Shown here piece after piece: positions 1-8,723 of a DNA stretch of 54,569 nucleotides. Every line of letters begins with the position of its first letter. Within the stretch, counting starts at the first letter, position 1. Below the pieces are notes generated by a model that searched no databases, was not told the DNA's origin, and saw only the letters and a program-made list of their open reading frames with translations. This DNA comes from an uncultured Prevotella sp. (GTDB lineage: Bacteria; Bacteroidota; Bacteroidia; Bacteroidales; Bacteroidaceae), in contig CAMPYJ010000017.1 of NCBI GenBank assembly GCA_946998205.1, positions 1 to 54,569 on the forward strand, given 5' to 3'. The position numbers were made by a program, and so were the translations under genes.

Positions 1-45
1 CTATTGTGTCTCAACGAATTGGAATGAGGATTTCTATGTTTAGCG

Positions 46-82
46 GACAGTAATATTTCTAAACTCAAAGACAGTAATATTT
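46..82. repeat. Pair of 13-bp direct repeats at window edge
   Basis: GACAGTAATATTT occurs at 46-58 and again at 70-82, 24 bp apart start to start. No gene is visible in the first 132 bases. Closely spaced direct repeats like these are found at the ends of IS21-family insertion sequences, so an element lying to the left of the window could end here. That is a guess, because no transposase is in view. The repeats could equally be binding sites upstream of the phosphoesterase gene. Confidence 0.4.
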
Positions 83-132
83 TAGGCGCTGCCCAATTAT
101 AAAATTTATTCATTTATTCATTCTTACAAATA

Positions 133-1587
133 ATGAAAAAGTCACTTTTCTTGTCATTGCTACTGACATTCCTAACCACTTTTAACGCATGGAGTCAGCA
201 GTCGTTCCGTTTCCATGATGGAAAGTTTAGGATAGCTCAATTTACGGACATTCACTGGGATGCGAAATCTGCTAATTGCAAGCAAACTTCAGCAATCATT
301 CAGAAGGTCATACAAACTGAAAAGCCCGACATCGCCATTCTTACAGGCGATATTGTAACCGAACAACCTGCCGCAGAAGGTTGGAAATCAATCATCCAAA
401 TCTTTGAAAATTCTCATCTGCCCTTTGTAGTTGTAATGGGAAATCATGATGCCGAGGTGATGAGTAAAAAAGAAATATACCAACAGCTTACAGCTTCTCC
501 CTATTACGCAGGATGTATCGGGGCAACCAACATCACGGGGTATGGCAACTGTTCTATTCCTATTTATTCTTCAAATAAGAGCAGCGACCAACCAGCAGCC
601 TTGATTTATTGCATTGACTCCAACGATTACCAGCCTATCAAAGAGTATGGTGCATACGATTGGATACACTTTGACCAGATACAATGGTATCGGACAGAAA
701 GTAAGAAATATACCCAAGCCAACAGTAATAAGCCACTCCCAGCACTTGCTTTCTTTCATATACCACTGGTAGAGTTCAAGCATGTAGTGGCTCGCAACGA
801 CTACTTGGGGAGCTATGGCGATGGTGAGGTCTGTTCATCCAATATCAATTCGGGCATGTTTGCTTCTTTCATTGACATGAAAGATGTAATGGGCGTGTTT
901 TGTGGACACGACCACGACAACGATTTCATCGGCATGGAATACGATATTGCCTTAGGTTATGGTCGTGTGAGTGGTCTTGATGCGTATGGAAAAGTAGACC
1001 GTGGCGGTAGAATCATTGAGCTATACGAAGGTCAGCGCAAATTTGACACATGGGTACGGACAGCCAACAAGAAAGAGGACACTTTCTACTATCCGTCTGC
1101 ACTCACTTCGAAAGATGAACGAATCATGAACTATCTGCCTGCGAAACCTGTGAAGCCATCCAAGCAGGGGGTAGCATACACCTATTTTGAAGGTAAGATT
1201 AAGCACACCAAAGACATTCACACGTTGAAAAAGGTAGAGAGTGGAACAATGAAAAACTTCTCTATCAGCAACGCAAAGCAAAATGACCATTTTGCTTATA
1301 TCTTCCGAGCATTCATCCAAATAAAAGAACGTGGCGTATATCGTTTCTACACCTATTCAGACGACGGCAGCAAATTATTGATCGATAACCAATTGGTTGT
1401 TGACAATGATGGCGGACACAGTGCACGAAGAGCTGAAGGGAAAGTGGCTCTCGAGCCAGGCTTTCATGAAATTGAGGTTCGATACTTTGAAGATTATATG
1501 GGACAGGAATTGGAAGTAGGCTATGCCAGTCGCAATATCACGGAGCGTCCATTACCCGACAACATCCTTTTCTTGCCACAACCGTAA
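133..1587 (+). CDS. Secreted calcineurin-like metallophosphoesterase with C-terminal PA14-like domain
   Basis: 484 aa. An N-terminal signal peptide (hydrophobic run about residues 4-20, ending near NAWSQ) implies export. The metallophosphoesterase fold is marked by its metal-binding motifs in order: D39-x-H41 (TDIHWD), G72-D73 (TGDIV), G-N104-H105-D, a histidine in FFHIP, and GHDHD near residue 258. These residues coordinate two metal ions in the calcineurin-like family. The last ~140 residues (from about VAYTYFEGK, with YSDDGSKLLIDNQLVVDN and GFHEIEVRYFE) resemble a PA14-type carbohydrate-binding beta-barrel. The protein is probably a periplasmic or surface phosphohydrolase acting on a sugar- or glycan-linked phosphate; the exact substrate is unknown. 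It stands alone and converges on the glycoside hydrolase gene, with a strong shared hairpin between them. The start is the first ATG and gives a clean signal peptide. Confidence 0.85.
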   Translation: MKKSLFLSLLLTFLTTFNAWSQQSFRFHDGKFRIAQFTDIHWDAKSANCKQTSAIIQKVIQTEKPDIAILTGDIVTEQPAAEGWKSIIQIFENSHLPFVVVMGNHDAEVMSKKEIYQQLTASPYYAGCIGATNITGYGNCSIPIYSSNKSSDQPAALIYCIDSNDYQPIKEYGAYDWIHFDQIQWYRTESKKYTQANSNKPLPALAFFHIPLVEFKHVVARNDYLGSYGDGEVCSSNINSGMFASFIDMKDVMGVFCGHDHDNDFIGMEYDIALGYGRVSGLDAYGKVDRGGRIIELYEGQRKFDTWVRTANKKEDTFYYPSALTSKDERIMNYLPAKPVKPSKQGVAYTYFEGKIKHTKDIHTLKKVESGTMKNFSISNAKQNDHFAYIFRAFIQIKERGVYRFYTYSDDGSKLLIDNQLVVDNDGGHSARRAEGKVALEPGFHEIEVRYFEDYMGQELEVGYASRNITERPLPDNILFLPQP

Positions 1588-1610
1588 AGCAAACCATATC
1601 CCTCAAGAAA

Positions 1611-1658
1611 AATGCGTATGAACAAAAACCCCAACGTTTGGGTTTGTTCATACGCATT
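1611..1658. terminator. Long bidirectional hairpin terminator
   Basis: AATGCGTATGAACAAA (1611-1626) pairs perfectly with TTTGTTCATACGCATT (1643-1658), and an inner CCCAA/TTTGGG stem continues the hairpin. It lies in the 100-bp gap between two convergent genes, so it probably terminates both. A T-rich stretch (ACACTTTTG) follows on the plus strand. Confidence 0.75.
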
Positions 1659-1688
1659 ACACTTTTGTAAGGTCACAGGCAAACAAGC

Positions 1689-4600
1689 CTATTTTGCAAT
1701 CTTCTTTGCCGAATTGCCCTTCTGTATATACACGCCATGCACAGGTGCTTTTTCCAAACGCCTGCCATGCAAATCATAAAAAACAGGTTGCCCCACACTA
1801 TCTGTTTCCACCTTTTCAATGTCAGTTAAGTCATTCTCAACCTGCAAAATAGCATCCACTATCACACCTCCATTGGTCAGTATGCCATTGTACCCCGTAC
1901 AAGTGCCGTCAGCTGCCTTGCGTCCACCAGCATCTACACTGTTCCAGTCAATCTTGAACCGCATGCGATAGTCGCCCGTCTTCTTTGGAGCCGTAAACGA
2001 TGGTGGATTGAGAATGTTACGCGCATTGCCACTAATGTTCTCTCCTAAGGAATTTACTCCCGACCCATCTTGGAACGCATTGCCCGAGTAAAAGCTAAAA
2101 GCACGTAACTCGCTGCCTTGCTGATTGGTATTTCCCTCAACGAAGGAGAACTGCTTGTCGTGGTCTTCGTCAACATACACATAGCCATGCATCCAAGCAC
2201 CAGCATAATCAAATTTTACCGTCAGTGTCGCTCCAGTATTGCAAACAAAACGCTTGGCGTCGTCGGCAGTAAGGTCTACATAAGGCATCCTGCTGCCAAT
2301 CGTCACCGTTTGCGGCGTGTTGTTGTCCGCTGTGAGTGAGATTGCATTCAAATGCCTTTGTGTATTTACTGGCTGTGTCTGCTTGTCAAAGTTCACGGCA
2401 TATGGTTGCTGCTCACCTATCGTCGCCTTCACTACTTCTATCTCGATTTCTGTCTCCACGCCCGAGCCGTCCAATGCCATCGCTTTTATCATTACTTTTC
2501 CTGGCTTCAGTCCTTTTACACAACCGTTGTACACGGTTGCCGTCTCTGTGTCGCTCGATGTCCACGCACAGACGGGATAAGTAACATCGGTGGGCAACAC
2601 ATCGGTTCGCAGCACAAAGGTCTTGCCAACTTCTACCTGTCTATTGTCACGCTCAGAGACAAGGGCGATGGATGTCACATTTACGGCAGACACCGAAGCA
2701 TCCAAGCCCTCGAAACTATACACGCTGCTGCCTGGTAATTTTACGATAAGTGAGCGGTCTATGTCAATGGATACACCCTCCTGCAACCCATTCAAAGCAG
2801 CTTGTTCGCCAAACGATTTGCGCAATACGACACTTCCATTCACGTTGGCAGGAATGTTAAGAGCCTCACGAAGTGTAAACTGGTATGTTTGTTCGTCATT
2901 TCCACCATTGCGAAGCGTCAGCACCGACTTAGTTCCATTCCATGCAGCCCAACCATAAACCGCTGTCTTGACACCATTCCAAGGATTGCCACCAACCCAA
3001 TGTATATCGGGAAGGACATCGGCATTGCGTTTCTGCCATTGTATGCACTCAGCCAAGTCGCTCCACAATTTGCCGTCAGCGATGTTGTTCATCAAGGCAT
3101 AGTCGTTGTACAGTTCCACCATACCCGAACCACAAGCAAAGGCGCAACGCAACTCACGCCTGCATGCCTCATAGTCCATATTCTTGCTCACCTGTCCAAA
3201 GCTGGTAAGGATGAACCCGTGAGTCATCAAAGTATTGATGGGACACAGCGGTGAACTCGCCACATAGTTTTGGTAAACCAGTCTGTCGCGATAAGTAATC
3301 CAGTTTTCTCGATCAATGGCGTTGTTGCCAATGGTTCCATAATCGCCCTCCTGTCGCCAAGTAGCATCCGTAAAATGATACCAAAATGGACTGGCCCAGG
3401 TTCCTACCGTAGTGTTGAAAAAGATATCGCGCTTGAGGTTTTCACGCACATAACGCTCCAAGCGGATGATACCTTCAGCATTTTCATTGCCCACATCGCC
3501 CTTGTCTGGACCTGTTGCCGAGAACTGTGCGGAGATGCCATCAAACTTGAAAAAGTTGAAGTTTCCGTTGTTTTGAGTAAGATTGGTAGCCGCATCCAAG
3601 AACACTTTGTAGTAGGCAGGGTTTGAAAGCACCATGCCACCCTTGCTTTTCCAATAGTTTCTGCGATATTCTCCGCTTTGCCCATATCCGCCAACAGGTC
3701 CTAACCATGCTCCAACACCAGCACCCATCGTAGCTGCTTTGGCTGCAATGTCACGCATTTCGTTAGGAAAGCCTGCATGAAACGTCCACGTTCCGTAGTT
3801 ATCCCATCCATCATCAATCACAAAACTGTTGGGGGCTACACCATAACGGTCGTAGAGTTTTTCTTTCCATTGATTAAGTATGTTCAGCACCTGGCTGGCT
3901 TTCATGTTGCCTGTGGGGTCCAAAGCGTTGTTACGATCAATGTTCAGTTCGTACCATGAGATGTAAACTGGGTTGCAACGCCATGGTACTGCGCGCTCAC
4001 GTTCGGAGTAAGCAAGGAACGAACGGCGTTTCTGTGTTTTTTTTATGTCGTTGTTGTCTTGTTGCCCATCTTGCGCAACCAATCCCACAACACTTGATAT
4101 TTTCCACGTTTCTCCATTTTTCAAGGTAGTGTTTCTACTCCAAAGTCCCTGTATTGGCACCAAGTCTTGTTGCGCTACGATGTTTTCCTTGGGCGAGAAA
4201 ATGGCTACTGTCAGTTTGCTGGTTGCCGTTATCGTCTCGGTCTTCGTCTCCGCAAAGACACGCAAGTCGAATGTTCCATCGTAAGGAGCAATGAAAGAAA
4301 ACCCATTATCTTTCTCGGTAGAACCCGTATAGCCCTTGTGATAATCGCTGGCAGCAACGTCACCGTGAGCATCCAGCAAGTCGGCTCCACCTAAGTTCAG
4401 TCGGTGAGATCCACCTGTATAGCTGACCGTTACCGACACCTTTTGATTCTTCTTCAATACAATGTCGTGCATGGTATAGGCACAAACCTGCGGATAAGCT
4501 GCACCAGTAGCTTCAATTACTCGCATAGGCAGACGAGCCTCATCTACCTGCAACCATGATGCCACCTGCAAGTTCTCCTCTTTGTTGCTCACCAACTCGT

Positions 4601-5978
4601 ACGCATGGTCGCTTCCTACCGCATTACCCATGGTATTGTATCCTACGGGATTCTCCAATCCTGCAAACAACTGATTGCTCAAAATCACGGCACCTCGGGT
4701 GTTTCCCACCACTTGTGGCACACTACCAGCGGCTTTTGTATCTACCATATATGAAAGAGGTGTCACGCTGTGCATATCTACATCGCCCAGACCTGTCATC
4801 TCCATTTCGCTTCGTAGGTAGTGACTACCGTCCCTTAGTACGGCTTTCCATCCCGTTTGCAGGGTGGCATCGCCAACCTGGTATTCATACTTTGCCACTA
4901 ATGCCTTACCAGGATAATGTTGCGCACCACCCACCGCTTGTGGGTTGGCAGGCAAGTTTACAAGTTCAACGCTCCTTAATTTCATGGCTGAGGCAGGAAC
5001 ACGCATACCATTACCAAAAGTTACCACAAAGAGTTCGGTGCCCGGTTGCAGGCTCATGGCTTTGCATCCGGCAAAATACAGTTGTCCGTCTACTTTCATG
5101 AACGAGGCAGCCAACACATTGTTACTCAAGGTGTACACCCCTTTCTTCTTAGTTGCGACAGCCACTCCAACGTTGTTTTGCTGTGCAGGATACACCACGG
5201 CATTGGCATAAGTGGCAACGGCAGGCTGCATGGGAGTATTGGCATAAGCTACCGTTATGCGATGTGATGCGTCGTTGATGGATATAACGGCAAACTTACC
5301 CGTTTGACGTGGTGCGACAATATCGGATTGCTGCAGTGGTTGCAGGGTAGTATAAACATCCCCAGAGGCATAGCGCTCACCCCTGATTTGTATCTTTTCC
5401 GCTCCAGTTACCTTGACAGCATAGCTATGGCGTACCATTTCTTTGATGTTCCACTTACTTCCGTTGTCCCGATTTCCACCATCTGTCCAAAGTCCTACAG
5501 ACACCTTGCCGTCCAAAGGGTTGCTTGCACCTATGCCCTGAAACCAGTTGAAGTATAATGCCGCCTTGTCTCCTTGTGCCGTGACAGGTGAGAATTCGTA
5601 GCTATCGTTACTTATGGGCGAAGTAACAAAATAGCAGTGTTCGTTTTTCTGCTCGCTGAGCGTGACGAACGCTGTACCTGTTCCATACGATGCGCCAACT
5701 TTATAAGTGAGCCATTTCTTGGCGCCGTAGCTGTAAATATAGTAGCTTCCAGTCTTTCCATCAACCGCATAGAAGGCAAACAAACCGCAGTTCGCATTGG
5801 TATGTGTAGGAGCGGTTAGCATATTCATGCCATAGCCGTTTCCATTGGTAATGGTGTAAAGATGTTCGGGACACCCGTCGGCAGGCAAGGTGGTCGACGG
5901 CTGCAACACTTCGGCAGTGCCATGCAACGCAAAGAGGTTCACCATCAAGGTAAATATTAACAATGTTTTCTGAATCAT
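1689..5978 (-). CDS. Large secreted multidomain glycoside hydrolase (alpha-galactosidase-like, clan GH-D type) with Big2, GEVED-like and T9SS tail
   Basis: 1429 aa from the chosen start. The open frame runs on to 6071, but those extra codons lie partly in a MITE; starting at MIQKTLLIFTLMVNLF gives a proper signal peptide. The N-terminal third is beta-rich. About residues 660-990 look like a TIM-barrel hydrolase: WYELNIDRNNALD, FVIDDGWDNYG, and FFKFDGIS near 810, where a K-x-D aspartate is the expected nucleophile in GH27/31/36-type enzymes. Then come a Big2 immunoglobulin-like domain (about 1096-1180; VTSIALVSERDNRQVEVGKTF...WTSSDTETATV), a GEVED-like beta domain (YVYVDEDHDKQFSF), and a C-terminal segment (VFYDLHGRR...GVYIQKG) resembling a T9SS type A sorting domain. 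It is likely displayed at the cell surface and removes alpha-linked galactose or GalNAc from complex glycans; the family-level substrate is an inference. The fucose-permease-like gene upstream would fit host-glycan use. Confidence 0.7.
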   Translation of the reverse strand: MIQKTLLIFTLMVNLFALHGTAEVLQPSTTLPADGCPEHLYTITNGNGYGMNMLTAPTHTNANCGLFAFYAVDGKTGSYYIYSYGAKKWLTYKVGASYGTGTAFVTLSEQKNEHCYFVTSPISNDSYEFSPVTAQGDKAALYFNWFQGIGASNPLDGKVSVGLWTDGGNRDNGSKWNIKEMVRHSYAVKVTGAEKIQIRGERYASGDVYTTLQPLQQSDIVAPRQTGKFAVISINDASHRITVAYANTPMQPAVATYANAVVYPAQQNNVGVAVATKKKGVYTLSNNVLAASFMKVDGQLYFAGCKAMSLQPGTELFVVTFGNGMRVPASAMKLRSVELVNLPANPQAVGGAQHYPGKALVAKYEYQVGDATLQTGWKAVLRDGSHYLRSEMEMTGLGDVDMHSVTPLSYMVDTKAAGSVPQVVGNTRGAVILSNQLFAGLENPVGYNTMGNAVGSDHAYELVSNKEENLQVASWLQVDEARLPMRVIEATGAAYPQVCAYTMHDIVLKKNQKVSVTVSYTGGSHRLNLGGADLLDAHGDVAASDYHKGYTGSTEKDNGFSFIAPYDGTFDLRVFAETKTETITATSKLTVAIFSPKENIVAQQDLVPIQGLWSRNTTLKNGETWKISSVVGLVAQDGQQDNNDIKKTQKRRSFLAYSERERAVPWRCNPVYISWYELNIDRNNALDPTGNMKASQVLNILNQWKEKLYDRYGVAPNSFVIDDGWDNYGTWTFHAGFPNEMRDIAAKAATMGAGVGAWLGPVGGYGQSGEYRRNYWKSKGGMVLSNPAYYKVFLDAATNLTQNNGNFNFFKFDGISAQFSATGPDKGDVGNENAEGIIRLERYVRENLKRDIFFNTTVGTWASPFWYHFTDATWRQEGDYGTIGNNAIDRENWITYRDRLVYQNYVASSPLCPINTLMTHGFILTSFGQVSKNMDYEACRRELRCAFACGSGMVELYNDYALMNNIADGKLWSDLAECIQWQKRNADVLPDIHWVGGNPWNGVKTAVYGWAAWNGTKSVLTLRNGGNDEQTYQFTLREALNIPANVNGSVVLRKSFGEQAALNGLQEGVSIDIDRSLIVKLPGSSVYSFEGLDASVSAVNVTSIALVSERDNRQVEVGKTFVLRTDVLPTDVTYPVCAWTSSDTETATVYNGCVKGLKPGKVMIKAMALDGSGVETEIEIEVVKATIGEQQPYAVNFDKQTQPVNTQRHLNAISLTADNNTPQTVTIGSRMPYVDLTADDAKRFVCNTGATLTVKFDYAGAWMHGYVYVDEDHDKQFSFVEGNTNQQGSELRAFSFYSGNAFQDGSGVNSLGENISGNARNILNPPSFTAPKKTGDYRMRFKIDWNSVDAGGRKAADGTCTGYNGILTNGGVIVDAILQVENDLTDIEKVETDSVGQPVFYDLHGRRLEKAPVHGVYIQKGNSAKKIAK

Positions 5979-6046
5979 AGAAATGAAAATGTTTAGGTTT
6001 ACAACGTTTTTCTCGTCACTTGTTTTGATTAATAGATTAACATTAA

Positions 6047-6302
6047 GGGCGGCTCTATGAATTACCACCATATTTTTTTATGTCAGTCTTTTTACGTTTT
6101 GTCATCTTGTGGACGCTTTTTATATAAAACAGGCTGCTCCTCAACAATTCAAACAAGTTTGATTGTATTCGGCTTGCTCCGTTTTTGGGTTGAACTTGCT
6201 TGTCCGTTCAGCCGTATAACTCGCTATACTCCTTCACTCACAAACAAATTGACCTCAAAAAATAGTCTCACAACCTGTCAAAGCTGATTTATTGAACCGC
6301 CC
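6047..6302 (-). mobile_element. MITE-A copy 1, long form (256 bp)
   Basis: The ends are imperfect copies of the 18-bp inverted repeat GGGCGGTTCTATAAATTA (here GGGCGGCTCTATGAATTA at the left and TTATTGAACCGCCC at the right). TTAA flanks it on both sides (6043-6046 and 6303-6306), as expected for a 4-bp target duplication. Relative to the short copies it holds about 64 extra bp (around 6119-6183), shared with the copy at 54034. The sequence has drifted more than the other copies, suggesting an older insertion. It lies between the glycoside hydrolase start codon and the only upstream promoter-like motif seen, so it would be transcribed as part of that gene's leader. No transposase is encoded. 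Confidence 0.85.
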
Positions 6303-6450
6303 TTAAACGTTTGGTTAATTATTTGCTTTCACAGAAAATTACGCCTCTCGTCCGTGCAGCTCATCTCTTGACAGCAAAAAACTATACACTGTGGTGATAT
6401 GGCTCCGCACCTTCCAACGGCGTACTTGACGGTTCAAGATTTCTGTAATG

Positions 6451-6458
6451 CAAAAATA
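6451..6458 (-). promoter_or_regulatory. Possible -7 promoter element for the glycoside hydrolase gene
   Basis: On the minus strand this reads TATTTTTG, matching the Bacteroidetes -7 consensus TAnnTTTG. No convincing -33 TTTG lies at the right distance. It is the nearest match upstream of the hydrolase gene (start 5978), which puts the MITE at 6047-6302 inside the transcribed leader. No such motif was found between the MITE and the start codon. Confidence 0.3.
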
Positions 6459-6649
6459 ACAATTAAAAAGACATAACCACACTCTTTTTTGTATTTTTTT
6501 GTCAACGAATGTTCAATCGCATTTTTCTCTACGCTGAAACAAAAACAGTGATTCGGATTATCAATTTGATATTTGTCAGGAAGCCTTTCAACATCAAGCA
6601 TAATCATTATGAAAAACAACCAGAACAAGTTCGTCCATATCTCGCATAT

Positions 6650-6841
6650 GGGCGGTTCTATAAATTAGCTTTGACAGATTGTGAGACTATTTTTGAGGTC
6701 AATTTGTTTGTGAGTGAAGGAGTATAGCGAGCTATACGACTGAACGAACAAGCAAATTGAACCAAAAAGAGTCCACAAGATGACAAAACGTAAAAAGACT
6801 GACATAAAAAAACTTTACGGTGGTAATTTATAGAACCGCCC
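6650..6841 (+). mobile_element. MITE-A copy 2, short form (192 bp), best-preserved copy
   Basis: Perfect 18-bp terminal inverted repeats GGGCGGTTCTATAAATTA are flanked by ATAT on both sides (6646-6649 and 6842-6845), a 4-bp target duplication. The interior is itself an imperfect palindrome centred on GTATAGCGAGCTATAC (about 6722-6737). Flanking TCAATTTGTTTGTGAG and TCAATTTGCTTGTTCG-type arms are inverted copies of each other, so a transcript or single strand could fold end to end. There is no coding potential: short open frames inside it shift between copies. It lies 345 bp from copy 1, in opposite orientation. Confidence 0.9.
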
Positions 6842-6984
6842 ATATATACAACCACCCTCTCGCCTGGCTACAAATACGCAAAAAAAAATGCAAGTGCTTA
6901 ACAATCAGCCACTGTTAACATTATTGCGCTTCACACATCCCATCATACCAACGTTTTAACCGACCATCAGATTCTTACCTTTTC

Positions 6985-7072
6985 AAACCCATTAAGATTG
7001 GGCTTCAAACTCATTGAGATTGCCCTCCAAACTCATGTTGATTGGAGGGGAAAGGCATTGAGTTTGCTTCTT
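6985..7072. repeat. 22-bp-period tandem array, locus 1 (four units)
   Basis: Four consecutive 22-bp units start at 6985, 7007, 7029 and 7051. They begin AAACCCATTAAGATTG, AAACTCATTGAGATTG, AAACTCATGTTGATTG and AAAGGCATTGAGTTTG. Units are degenerate but the period is exact. The second unit differs at only one of 22 positions from a unit at 30713. The array sits downstream of the sugar permease stop codon (7141) and next to MITE copy 2. The function is unknown. The remaining sequence from 6306 to 7140 shows no gene. Confidence 0.75.
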
Positions 7073-7140
7073 ACCCGCCATGAGTCAACGTACCAATCTG
7101 ATTATCAATGTTGTACACCATTAACACCCCATTAATGAAA

Positions 7141-8355
7141 TCATGCCAACTCTTCTTTTCGCTTTTTAATCAACAACCAGGCGTAAACCAGCACCACGGC
7201 ATAGCCCATCCATGGAATGACAAACGGAACGACCATATTGACGGTGTCAGCCACATAGCCCATCAGCAAGAATCCGCAGCCGCCGATGGGGGTCATCATC
7301 AACAACGACGAGGCACTCTTGGTGAGATTTCCCAATCCCGTCAACGCCAACGCAAAGATGGTGGGGAACATGATGGCCTCGAAAAGATAGACGCACGCCA
7401 AGGCTGCCAGGGAGATGACGCCGAGGTTCAACAGCACAACGCTGATACACAACACGCTGCCAGCGGCACAATAGAGCAACAGGCGCTCGGCCATGATGCG
7501 ACGCATGACCCAACTGCCCAAGAAGCGGCCCACCATGAAGAACGCCAGCGCCCCCGTGAGCGCGACAGAAGCCTGATTGTCGGTCATCCATCCCTGACCC
7601 GTCACGAAGTTGATGAAGTAACTGTTGATGGAGATTTCGGCCACTTCGTAGGCCAGCAGGGCTGACAGACCGAAGACAAACAGCTTGTGCCGCCACAGCT
7701 TTGAATAATTGTTGCCCCGCGCCCGATTCTCAACCGTCTGCCGGTGTTGTATTTCCGGCAGGTTCACGCGTGTGAAGCCCAAGGCGATGAACAAGACCAA
7801 GGTGCCGAGAATGGTGTAGGGAACCACCACGTTGCCACCCGCTTCGGAACCGTTGAACAAGAACTGACCAACCACCAAGGTGGCGAACAGGCTTCCCAAT
7901 CCGTTAAAACTCTGCGACAGATTGAGCCTGCTGGTCGCCGTTTGCGCCGGACCAAGCTCCGTAACATAAGGATTGGCTGCCGTCTCCAGGAATACAAGGC
8001 CGCATCCGATGACAAACAGGGCACCCAGATAGACGTGAAACCCGCCTACCCGCGCCCCGGGAATGAACAGCAACGCGCCAATGCCAAACAGCGACAGCCC
8101 GAAGACAACGCCACGCCTATAACCCCTGCGGTTGATGAAGACACCGGCAGGAATGGCCATGAGGAAGTAACCCAGATAGGTGGTTACCTGTATCCAGGCC
8201 GACTGCGTGATGGATATGTCAAGAACATTCTGGAAATGCTTGTTGAGCACATCCAAGATGGCACGGGCAAATCCCCAGAGAAAAAACAAGGAGGTGATGA
8301 GGACAAAGGGCATGGCGTAACGCTTGTCGGTTAGCTTGCGGTCGTTTGGTTTCAT
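7141..8355 (-). CDS. fucP: MFS sugar:H+ symporter of the FHS/FucP (L-fucose permease) family
   Basis: 404 aa, the usual length for the fucose/glucose-galactose-proton symporter branch of the major facilitator superfamily. Twelve hydrophobic segments can be traced. Family-like stretches include LITSLFFLWGFARAILDVLNK near the start, the acidic site in the first helix (FARAILD), and CGLVFLETAANPYV in the fourth or fifth helix, where the ETAANPY block is typical. It imports a monosaccharide, probably L-fucose or a hexose, across the inner membrane with a proton. It is a single gene, with a -7 promoter motif about 90 bp upstream. Sugar choice cannot be told from sequence alone. Location near the glycan hydrolase suggests, but does not prove, a shared role in host-glycan use. 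Confidence 0.82.
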   Translation of the reverse strand: MKPNDRKLTDKRYAMPFVLITSLFFLWGFARAILDVLNKHFQNVLDISITQSAWIQVTTYLGYFLMAIPAGVFINRRGYRRGVVFGLSLFGIGALLFIPGARVGGFHVYLGALFVIGCGLVFLETAANPYVTELGPAQTATSRLNLSQSFNGLGSLFATLVVGQFLFNGSEAGGNVVVPYTILGTLVLFIALGFTRVNLPEIQHRQTVENRARGNNYSKLWRHKLFVFGLSALLAYEVAEISINSYFINFVTGQGWMTDNQASVALTGALAFFMVGRFLGSWVMRRIMAERLLLYCAAGSVLCISVVLLNLGVISLAALACVYLFEAIMFPTIFALALTGLGNLTKSASSLLMMTPIGGCGFLLMGYVADTVNMVVPFVIPWMGYAVVLVYAWLLIKKRKEELA

Positions 8356-8446
8356 GTCGTTTTGTACTTAAAAGTGTATGTCCGGATGTCTGCCCCGCAC
8401 CCATTCCGCATGACGCAGTGACGGAATGACAGACACCGGCTGGCGG

Positions 8447-8454
8447 CAAAGATA
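8447..8454 (-). promoter_or_regulatory. -7 promoter element for the sugar permease
   Basis: The minus strand reads TATCTTTG, a full match to TAnnTTTG, 92 bp upstream of the permease start at 8355. A properly spaced -33 TTTG is not seen. Confidence 0.45.
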
Positions 8455-8667
8455 ATGATTTTCAGACAAAGTCACCTCGTTTTCGAGAAAGAATCAGCAC
8501 CATGAGGGCGCCAAGGAGAAAAAGACAAAAAGCCGTCACGCCATGCAAGGCTCCATGCGGCTTCCGAGACCCGCTAACATAATAATAGGTATGGACATAG
8601 AGAAGTGGGCGAGAAAAATGCCTACTTTTGGGTATGCCATATTTTTCACCAACAGAAAAAGTTGCCA

Positions 8668-8676
8668 TAACTTTGC
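8668..8676 (+). promoter_or_regulatory. -7 promoter element for the TonB receptor/DUF4876 operon
   Basis: TAACTTTGC matches TAnnTTTG followed by the commonly seen C, 48 bp before the receptor start codon at 8724. No good TTTG lies 20 bp upstream. Between this element and the gene, a TGAA...TTCA partly symmetric stretch (about 8681-8705) could be an operator, but it is weak. Confidence 0.5.
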
Positions 8677-8723
8677 ATCCTGAAATAAGTATTAGTTAAA
8701 ATTCACACATCAAGTTAGTAAAA

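Noticed and set aside
4556..5101. Long plus-strand open frames opposite the glycoside hydrolase (for example 2590-2958, 2802-3254, 4556-5101)
   Set aside because: They are antisense to a clearly coding gene, lack recognisable motifs and have no promoter or signal features.
5979..6071. Start of the glycoside hydrolase at 6071
   Set aside because: The first codons come from the MITE end and give no signal peptide; the internal Met at 5978 does.
6057..6855. Short open frames inside MITE copies (6057-6287 plus, 6658-6855 minus; likewise 18687-18968 minus and 30095-30280 plus)
   Set aside because: They read through the terminal repeats and palindrome of a non-coding element. The similar peptides among copies reflect DNA identity, not selection on protein.
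8462..8668. 68-codon minus-strand frame with a hydrophobic stretch upstream of the permease
   Set aside because: It overlaps the promoter regions of both flanking transcripts and has no homology-like features; it may be a small membrane protein, but support is too weak.
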